From Deltaproteobacteria bacterium (GTDB taxonomy: Bacteria; Myxococcota_A; UBA796), in the NCBI GenBank assembly GCA_002707085.1, contig PALY01000064.1, positions 11,269 to 18,976 on the forward strand: a stretch of 7,708 nt of DNA. The letters are read 5' to 3'. The translations under genes were made by a program, and so were the position numbers. Position 1 is the first letter of the stretch, and every line of letters starts with the position of its first letter. The notes beneath the pieces are model-generated. The model was given only the letters and a program-made list of their open reading frames with translations. It was not told the origin of the DNA and made no database searches. This document shows positions 1 through 5,524 of the stretch, in pieces.

Positions 1-2688
1 CGGGAACACGCACACCGCCGTACTCGATACGTGTTGCGAAGAATGCTGGATGAGGGCTTTCTTACGCCAGAGGTTCATGCGCAGTTGGCCGCAGAGCCGC
101 TTGCATTTAAGAAGGGTCGGTTCCAATACGACACCAACGTATTGTTGGATGAAGTCGAATCTCGCCTTGGGCAGGCCCCATTCCCAGCGTTGTTTAGCGA
201 GTTGGGGATCGACAACCCGTCCACATCGGGTATCTCCATCGTTACCACCCTGGATGAGGCGGCCCAACGAGGGGCCAACTACGCCTTATGGCATCACTTG
301 ACGGAGGTCGGCCCGCTGGTGGAAGAATTTGGGGTGAAGGATTGGGCATTGCCTGAAGGTGCTTCTGTTCGCTTTGATCCGAGTCGGGCCACCGGGGTTG
401 GCAGTTTCCACAGGGCCCATGCCGTCGATGATTCGGGTACTGAACTGCAACTTCCCAATGGTCGATGCACCTTGGACAAGCAGGCAATCCAGCGGGCAGC
501 CATGGTTCTGGAACGGGCCAAGGGTGGGAACACTTGGGCGAAAGGCAGCAAGAAGCATCGCGATGAAATCTTGGCGATGCTTCGAACAGGGGCCTCCTTT
601 CTTGTGAGTGTTCGAAGTGAAAGCGACAAAGGGTTGGTTTGCGACCTCGAAGTTCGTACGGAATTGCAGGGGGCAGTGATGCTGCTGGAGCAAGGCAAAA
701 TCCGGGCAATGGTTGGGGGCAACGACAATCGAAACTTCAACCGAGCAATTGCTGCCCGTCGCCAGTTGGGAAGTACGTGGAAGCCTGTTTTGTATCAGGC
801 GGCATTTCAACTGGGTTGGGCGCCTACGGATGTGGTGGACAACCGGAACAATGTTTTTCACTTTGAAGGGACTTGGTATTACCCACGTGCGGATCATGTA
901 GGGGAAGACTGGACGAGCTTGAGTTGGCTGGGTACCCGCAGCGAGAATCTTGGTAGCATTTGGTTGCTTGCCCATTTGACGGACAGGCTGGGTTCAAATC
1001 AGTTTCTTCGCTTGGCTGAGTCCGTTGGGATGACCAAGGGCAAAGATGAAGAGTCCCGAACCTTTCGTCGCCGTATACGTGATGACAATGGTGTAATCAG
1101 CACCCGTGAAAGGTTTCCGGAGCTTGCCTTTTATGCTGCACGGTATGAACTGCTGGGCGCCATGGGCCAGGACTCCATAGAAAAAAGAGAACTCCGAAGC
1201 CTGTTCTATGGAAGAGGGATTGAAGCTGAAAGAGAGCGTGTTCAGAAGAAGGGTGGTGCGAACGCAGCCCGTAAAATTGCTGCGTTGAAGCGAAGCTACC
1301 GTGGACTGGCACAGGCTGTAGAAGACTGTATTCCTCAAGTGAAAGCATTGCGTAAATCAGTTCGAGAGGCCGCCGTACAGCGAGAAATCGATGACTTTGA
1401 TCCGGACGGTGAATTGGATGACTTGCCTTCCGAACCCTTGGCTGAGCCGGACTGGAGCCTGTTTTCTCGATTGACGCTTCAAGGCGAGGGTGACGGTGTG
1501 CAGCTTGGTTGCGATGTCGCAGGCGAGAATTGGAGGGCCATTTCAGGGTCCGATTGGCGTTCATGGGTAGAGGGGTCGAGTCGTCTCCCCGATGCCGCCA
1601 AGACCCAAATCGGAAGCGGTATCACCCTGGGAACATTGACCCGACTGCATGGCATCATGGAGAGGCGATTGCTTGTGTGGGCGGCGGCTCAGCCCTATGA
1701 CGAAGAAATTCTTCAGTATCACCCGGACTACAGAATGCTGGTGGGTATGAAGTACATGAATACGCTGGCCACCACATTCGGTGTTCAGGAACCGCTCCCC
1801 CCTGTTCTGAGTATGCCCTTGGGGGCTGTTGATCTAAGCCTGCAGGAAGCGGCTTCTTTGTACCAAGGCATGATGGACGGTCAAAAGTGGGTGTTTCCTG
1901 GCAAATCAAATGGTGTTGATGTGCAAGCACCGGCCCAGCCAACCCAGTTGATCGCCGAGATACGAGACCGTGTGGGAACCGTACTGTATCGGGCGGAGTC
2001 GGTTCCTGAACCCCAAGCGGATCCAGTACCGGGCCGGTTGATGGGCGATATTTTGCGAAATGTGGTTCGTTGGGGAACGGGTAGGCGGGCGAATGGCGCA
2101 GTCTCTATCGACGGTGTGGCCGTCCCTCTTGCTGGAAAAACGGGTACGACAAATGGCTATCGAAATGCCGCCTTTGCCGGGTTCGTTCCACGGTATGGCT
2201 CGGAAGGGTGGAGATGGACAGATGGGTATACCTTGGTCACCTATGTTGGCTTTGACGACAACCGCTCCATGAAGCGCAAAGGTGTTCGATTGCAAGGCAG
2301 CAATGGGGCTCTTCCAGTTTGGATCGGTACCGCTCAGGGGTTGGCTTCGGCGGGTTTGTTGGGGGCGCCGCCAGTGGATGCAGAAAAAGAGGGGATGATT
2401 GAAGACTCATTTCGGGCTGTACCCATTGCCAAGTCCACAGGGATTCCACTTGTGACCCTTCCCGATGAACCCACCCGGACAAGCCTTGTGGAAGGAATGT
2501 GGGAAGCCAACCGCCGGTTTGTTCCCATCGGTGTTTCGGGTCCGCAAGGTTCCACACGTTTGTTGGGGTCGGGCAACCAAGCGGATTTACCAGACCCCAG
2601 TGTTGAAGAGTTCAAATGGGATACATTTGAGGATCCATCGGCCTCTCCAGCCCAAGATGCCGAACCCGTGATAGGGGTATCCCCATGA
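1..2688 (+). CDS. Class A penicillin-binding protein (PBP1A-like), 5'-truncated by window edge
   Basis: This is the C-terminal part of a bifunctional peptidoglycan glycosyltransferase/DD-transpeptidase, which polymerises and cross-links murein at the outer face of the inner membrane. The frame is open from base 1, so the GTG at 31 is probably not the true start; residue numbers here count from it. Residues 1-25 resemble the end of the glycosyltransferase domain (VLRRMLDEGFLT). TTLD (72-75) opens the linker, and QGAVMLLEQGKIRAMVGG starts at 213. The transpeptidase motifs are all present: STWK at 248-251 (catalytic Ser248), SEN at 304-306 and KTGT at 703-706. LGAVDLSLQEAASLY (from 597) and GALPVWIG (from 759) are further family landmarks. 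The spacing from SEN to KTG is about 400 residues, against roughly 130 in E. coli PBP1B. The extra stretch contains a charged, coiled-coil-like part (about 382-455) and an acidic part. The last ~100 residues are Pro/Ser-rich and probably disordered. Family assignment is secure; PBP1A versus another class A subtype is less so. Confidence 0.93.
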   Translation, partial: REHAHRRTRYVLRRMLDEGFLTPEVHAQLAAEPLAFKKGRFQYDTNVLLDEVESRLGQAPFPALFSELGIDNPSTSGISIVTTLDEAAQRGANYALWHHLTEVGPLVEEFGVKDWALPEGASVRFDPSRATGVGSFHRAHAVDDSGTELQLPNGRCTLDKQAIQRAAMVLERAKGGNTWAKGSKKHRDEILAMLRTGASFLVSVRSESDKGLVCDLEVRTELQGAVMLLEQGKIRAMVGGNDNRNFNRAIAARRQLGSTWKPVLYQAAFQLGWAPTDVVDNRNNVFHFEGTWYYPRADHVGEDWTSLSWLGTRSENLGSIWLLAHLTDRLGSNQFLRLAESVGMTKGKDEESRTFRRRIRDDNGVISTRERFPELAFYAARYELLGAMGQDSIEKRELRSLFYGRGIEAERERVQKKGGANAARKIAALKRSYRGLAQAVEDCIPQVKALRKSVREAAVQREIDDFDPDGELDDLPSEPLAEPDWSLFSRLTLQGEGDGVQLGCDVAGENWRAISGSDWRSWVEGSSRLPDAAKTQIGSGITLGTLTRLHGIMERRLLVWAAAQPYDEEILQYHPDYRMLVGMKYMNTLATTFGVQEPLPPVLSMPLGAVDLSLQEAASLYQGMMDGQKWVFPGKSNGVDVQAPAQPTQLIAEIRDRVGTVLYRAESVPEPQADPVPGRLMGDILRNVVRWGTGRRANGAVSIDGVAVPLAGKTGTTNGYRNAAFAGFVPRYGSEGWRWTDGYTLVTYVGFDDNRSMKRKGVRLQGSNGALPVWIGTAQGLASAGLLGAPPVDAEKEGMIEDSFRAVPIAKSTGIPLVTLPDEPTRTSLVEGMWEANRRFVPIGVSGPQGSTRLLGSGNQADLPDPSVEEFKWDTFEDPSASPAQDAEPVIGVSP
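552..583 (+). repeat. 10-bp perfect inverted repeat inside the PBP gene
   Basis: The arms GAAGCATCGC (552-561) and GCGATGCTTC (574-583) are perfect reverse complements separated by 12 bases. They lie inside the PBP reading frame, encoding part of the linker around residues 174-185. An mRNA hairpin is possible here. No function can be assigned, and it may be coincidental. Confidence 0.4.
2673..2688 (+). promoter_or_regulatory. Overlapping ATGA stop/start with Shine-Dalgarno inside a small hairpin
   Basis: The PBP stop codon (TGA, 2686-2688) overlaps the start codon of the next gene (ATG, 2685-2687). The only good ribosome-binding sequence is AGGGG at 2673-2677, seven bases before the ATG. Its four Gs pair perfectly with CCCC at 2681-2684 around a TAT loop, so the site would be partly hidden in free mRNA and exposed when ribosomes finish the PBP gene. 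This arrangement suggests translational coupling. The stem is only four base pairs, so its strength is an inference. Confidence 0.6.
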
Positions 2689-3476
2689 GATGGACCTTAT
2701 TCTTTGTTTGGTTTTCGATGGGTTGTGCTGTGCGACAATACGGCACAAGTACAGTCAACACTTATGACTCAGCGACGGGGCAAGGCCTCTCGCCGGTGGA
2801 CTTCAGCTCGATTGAAGAAAAGCTGGAGAAGTTGATTTCGGCTGAAGTAGAGAATGTGGATCGACGAGACAGGCTGGAGCGTGCATGGGAACTGTGCCAG
2901 CAGTTTAAGACCCAACGTCCTGCGTCCCAGCACATCGTGTTTCGCTATTTGTCGAACTTGGTTGAAATCGAACAGCGCGTACAGGATGCGGGTACGGATG
3001 CTGTTGCAAACCCAAAAGAGCAGACGTTTACTCCCATCTCGTCCATTCAAGCGGAGCGCTTGGGGCCTGTCGCGGAAGCAGTGCCAGTCACCAAAGCTCC
3101 GAAGGTTGGTATCGTCCCGCCAGACCGGGGTGCTGAAGCTGTAATGGCTGCGGCACGTACGCAGATGCAGGATGGTGACCTTGAGGCTGCGCTCAACCAG
3201 TTGAGTGTATGTACAGGGCAGCCCTGTGCCGCTGCCACAGTCACGCTGCATCGAGAAGTAAGGGACCGTTTGGTGTACCAAGAAAGAGAAGCTGCCGGGA
3301 AGCGCTTTCAGACGGCGCGCGTCGAGGTGGATATCGCCAAACGCCAACAAGAACTGAATTCGATTCGCGACCAGTTGCTTCAACTGCAGCAGCGATTTCC
3401 GGATTCTCGATACAAGGACAGTGTTGTCGCCAGTATTCAGGCGGTAGAGGCTGTCATAGCCGAACACAAACAGTAG
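2685..3476 (+). CDS. Putative lipoprotein with TPR-like helices, coupled to the PBP gene
   Basis: I do not recognise this as a named family. The 263-residue product starts with a short hydrophobic segment ending in SMGC (Cys14), which resembles a lipoprotein signal peptide although position -3 is Ser rather than the usual Leu. The rest is mostly helical: a charged helix at about 41-103, a Pro-rich linker at about 104-150, then TPR-like helices starting AAARTQMQDGDLEAAL (155-170). A long Gln/Glu/Arg-rich segment (about 197-263) follows and contains RFPDSRYKDSV, which recalls repeats of YbgF/BamD-type periplasmic proteins. Cys176 and Cys181 could form a disulfide. Its start overlaps the PBP stop by 4 bp, implying coupled synthesis. 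By analogy with the Lpo lipoproteins that activate class A PBPs, it may be a partner of the upstream synthase; this is inference from gene order and architecture. The next gene begins only 12 bases later. Confidence 0.8.
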   Translation: MRWTLFFVWFSMGCAVRQYGTSTVNTYDSATGQGLSPVDFSSIEEKLEKLISAEVENVDRRDRLERAWELCQQFKTQRPASQHIVFRYLSNLVEIEQRVQDAGTDAVANPKEQTFTPISSIQAERLGPVAEAVPVTKAPKVGIVPPDRGAEAVMAAARTQMQDGDLEAALNQLSVCTGQPCAAATVTLHREVRDRLVYQEREAAGKRFQTARVEVDIAKRQQELNSIRDQLLQLQQRFPDSRYKDSVVASIQAVEAVIAEHKQ

Positions 3477-3491
3477 GAATTGTTCTCTATG
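3475..3491 (+). promoter_or_regulatory. Ribosome binding site that selects ATG 3489
   Basis: AGGAA at 3475-3479 overlaps the TAG stop of the lipoprotein gene and lies nine bases before ATG 3489. An in-frame TTG at 3480 would give three more residues but sits directly against the ribosome-binding sequence, so it is not a workable start. Confidence 0.65.
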
Positions 3492-4337
3492 CGTTTTTTT
3501 CTGATCGTCGCAGTTTGCTTTGGCTTCTCATCGTCAGCGGATGCGCGGAAAAAGGAACACACGGCCTTTAGTCGCCCTCAGGTGTCTCGTGCCGCGCCAC
3601 CTCAACTGAAGCAAGAGTTGTACACGTACTGGAACCAATGCACAGGAGGAGATGGCGAGTCCTGTATCGTCCTGGCGGATGCTTATGACTCGGGTCGAGG
3701 CCTGGATGTGAACCAAGCATATGCAGCTTCGTTGTTTCAGAGAAGTTGTGAAATTGGCATTCCGTCAGGGTGCTACAAGGCTGGAATGCGTCATTACAAG
3801 GGCATTGATGGCACACCGAGTAAAGAGTCGGCAGTTCGTTTCTTTGATCAAACCTGCAAGATGAAACAAGTGTCTGGATGTACAAACTACGCCATGATGC
3901 TTCTGGAAGGGGAAGGCATAGAGGCAAACCCAACCGAGGCATTGGCCATCTACAAAGATGCTTGCGAACGAGCCCATGCAAAAGCATGTCTTCAAATGGG
4001 AATTGCAATCGAGCAAGGCAAGGCCGGTACAGCGGATCCCGCACGAGCGATGCGCGTGTACGGAACAGGTTGTGACCAAGGTGAGTTGGAAGGCTGCTAT
4101 CGAGGCGCCGCATTGGCGATATCTGGAAAGGCTGGAAGCCAAGACTTTATCGCTGCCAAAGGTTGGTTTGAGAGGGCATGCGATGGGAAACACGCAAACT
4201 CATGCTACGCGTTGGCGACCATGTACGAAAAAGGTGTGGGGGTTCGGCTAAGCCGAGAAGAGGCACGGGACTTCTATATTCTGGCTTGCGATATGGGCCT
4301 AAAGAAGGCTTGTGCCAAAAAGCAACGAATGTATTGA
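3489..4337 (+). CDS. Exported cysteine-rich Sel1-repeat (Hcp-like) protein
   Basis: The 282-residue product, counted from ATG 3489, has an N-terminal signal peptide: a hydrophobic core at about 2-15, then SSADA with likely cleavage before RKK. It should therefore be periplasmic or secreted. From Cys51 to the end it consists of Sel1-like (SLR, TPR-related) helical repeats. Each repeat opens with C-x7-C, such as CEIGIPSGC and CDQGELEGC, followed by the typical ALA-Y--G-G-----A--F---C pattern. Seven C-x7-C motifs occur at exactly 36-residue spacing, and the last repeat is cut short by the C-terminus. Regular paired cysteines are characteristic of the Helicobacter cysteine-rich Hcp family, where they form disulfides within repeats; HcpA and HcpB have been reported to bind or weakly hydrolyse beta-lactams. 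Such repeats usually mediate protein interactions. Its position after a PBP and a lipoprotein suggests an envelope role, but no substrate or partner is evident. The family call is strong; the function is unknown. Confidence 0.9.
   Translation: MRFFLIVAVCFGFSSSADARKKEHTAFSRPQVSRAAPPQLKQELYTYWNQCTGGDGESCIVLADAYDSGRGLDVNQAYAASLFQRSCEIGIPSGCYKAGMRHYKGIDGTPSKESAVRFFDQTCKMKQVSGCTNYAMMLLEGEGIEANPTEALAIYKDACERAHAKACLQMGIAIEQGKAGTADPARAMRVYGTGCDQGELEGCYRGAALAISGKAGSQDFIAAKGWFERACDGKHANSCYALATMYEKGVGVRLSREEARDFYILACDMGLKKACAKKQRMY
3639..4337 (+). repeat. Six complete and one partial 36-residue Sel1-like repeats
   Basis: The first cysteine codons of the units begin at 3639, 3747, 3855, 3963, 4071, 4179 and 4287, a constant 108-bp period with no insertion or deletion. 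The DNA sequences of the units have diverged, so this is an old protein repeat and not a recent tandem duplication. Confidence 0.9.
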
Positions 4338-4383
4338 TAGACGGCATCGAATGCTTTGATTACCGGTTTGCACGAAACGCATC

Positions 4384-4396
4384 GGAGTAAACCATG
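4384..4396 (+). promoter_or_regulatory. Ribosome binding site of the TRAP binding protein gene
   Basis: GGAG at 4384-4387 lies six bases before ATG 4394. It supports this start, which also places the twin-arginine motif at the extreme N-terminus. The 56-base gap before the gene shows no convincing terminator or promoter, so cotranscription with the upstream genes is plausible but unproven. Confidence 0.7.
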
Positions 4397-5524
4397 AAGA
4401 GACGTGAATTCCTCGGTAAAGTGGGTGGTTCTTTGGCCACTGTAGCGGCAGGGGGCGCTGTTGTGTCCGCTTGTGGCGGTTCCCAGAAAGCGGCATCCGG
4501 AGAGGCCGGTCCTGCCATTTCCACACAGAAAAAGATTCGTTGGCGTTTGGCCAGTAGTTTTCCTCGCTCACTGGATACGATTTTTGGTGCCGCGGAGGTT
4601 CTTGCTGAGCGTGTACATGCCATGACCGATGGAAACTTCGATATCAAAGTGTACCCAGGGGGCGAACTGGTTCCAGGTCTACAAGTCCTTGATGCCGTCC
4701 AAAATGAGACCGTTCAGATCGGGCAGTCCTGTAGTTACTACTACACAGGTAAGAACCCTGTTCTTGCTTTCGACACATGTGTTCCGTTTGGAATGACTGC
4801 CAGACAACAAGCGGCTTGGCTTGGTGAAGGCGGCGGTGGCGCGCTGCTCGGCAAGGTGTTTTCCGATTTCGGAATCCGGAGCTTTCCATCCGGAAATACA
4901 GGCGCTCAGATGGGCGGTTGGTTCAAGCGTGAAATCGGAGGGTTGGCGGACCTGAAAGGATTGAAGATGCGCATCCCGGGTTTGGGCGGTGATGTGATGA
5001 GCGCCCTTGGTGCATCCGTTCAAGTCATTGCTGGTGGTGAGATTTATCCAGCACTCGAACGAGGGGCGATTGATGCCACTGAGTGGGTCGGTCCCTATGA
5101 CGATGAAAAGCTGGGCTTTCACAAAGTAGCAAAGAACTACTACTACCCAGGCTGGTGGGAACCGGGTCCAAGCATGAGCATTTATGTGGGTGAAAAGGCG
5201 TGGTCCTCTTTGCCCAAGACCTACCAAGAGATTTTAAAGACAGCGATATCTGAAGCGGGAACGGAAATGCAGCGTCGCTATGATGCACGGAACCCCGCTG
5301 CATTGACACGGATCTTGGACTCTGGTGTGACCTTGCGGCCATTCAGTGATGACCTGATGGCGGGCGCATTGGATGCGAGCCGGCAGATTCTGGAAGACCA
5401 CGCGGCCAAAGATCCTGGCTACGCCGAGATCTATGAACACTGGAAGAAAGCCCGGTCAGAGCAGTTTAAGTTCTTCTCTACGGCAGAATTGGCCTACGCT
5501 CGTTTCGCCTATCCAGCCGGCTAG
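4394..5524 (+). CDS. TRAP transporter solute-binding protein (DctP/TakP-like), Tat-exported lipoprotein
   Basis: The 376-residue product fits the extracytoplasmic binding subunit of a tripartite ATP-independent periplasmic (TRAP) transporter, which captures an organic acid for a DctQ/DctM membrane permease driven by an ion gradient. The N-terminus has a twin-arginine motif (RREFLGK, from residue 3) followed by an apolar stretch and a good lipobox, VSAC (Cys27), so it is probably exported folded and lipid-anchored. Family landmarks are FDIKVYPGGELVPGLQVLDAV (82-102 region), LADLKGLKMRIPG with Arg193 as the expected carboxylate-binding arginine, and EWVGPYDD (230-237). YYYPGWWEPG (249-258) follows. 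The Gln172, Arg193 and Glu230-Trp231 spacing resembles, as I recall it, the alpha-keto acid/sodium site of TakP and the lactate-binding Thermus homologue, so a 2-oxo- or hydroxy-acid ligand is a reasonable guess. Neither membrane subunit is in the window. The TAG stop overlaps the stop of the convergent gene. Confidence 0.92.
   Translation: MKRREFLGKVGGSLATVAAGGAVVSACGGSQKAASGEAGPAISTQKKIRWRLASSFPRSLDTIFGAAEVLAERVHAMTDGNFDIKVYPGGELVPGLQVLDAVQNETVQIGQSCSYYYTGKNPVLAFDTCVPFGMTARQQAAWLGEGGGGALLGKVFSDFGIRSFPSGNTGAQMGGWFKREIGGLADLKGLKMRIPGLGGDVMSALGASVQVIAGGEIYPALERGAIDATEWVGPYDDEKLGFHKVAKNYYYPGWWEPGPSMSIYVGEKAWSSLPKTYQEILKTAISEAGTEMQRRYDARNPAALTRILDSGVTLRPFSDDLMAGALDASRQILEDHAAKDPGYAEIYEHWKKARSEQFKFFSTAELAYARFAYPAG
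5521..5524. other. CTAG shared by two convergent stop codons
   Basis: The + strand gene ends with TAG at 5522-5524, and the - strand gene ends with TAG read from 5523-5521. The two coding regions therefore overlap tail to tail within the palindrome CTAG, leaving no intergenic space for a conventional terminator. AGCCGGCT (5515-5522) is an 8-base palindrome but has no loop and no T-run. Confidence 0.95.

Noticed and set aside
286..975. 229-codon open frame on the - strand inside the PBP gene
   Set aside because: It lies wholly antisense to a clearly recognisable PBP coding region, and its translation shows no domain or family pattern. It is a shadow frame.
2769..3467. 232-codon open frame on the - strand opposite the lipoprotein gene
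   Set aside because: The + strand frame is preferred because it has a coupled start, a Shine-Dalgarno and a lipoprotein-like signal. The antisense translation shows no recognisable feature.
3568..4113. 181-codon open frame on the - strand opposite the Sel1 gene
   Set aside because: It is antisense to regular Sel1 repeats, which are unambiguous. Its length follows from the repeated codon pattern.
4334..4361. Possible promoter (TTGATA, then TTGATT after 16 bases) before the TRAP gene
   Set aside because: The downstream hexamer matches the -10 consensus at only about three positions, and the -35-like element overlaps the preceding stop codon. This is too weak to call.
4861..4896. Cluster of short palindromes (TTCCGATTTCGGAA and two TCCGGA) in the TRAP gene
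   Set aside because: The arms are only six bases long, lie within conserved coding sequence and have no U-run, so they are not supported as a terminator or operator.
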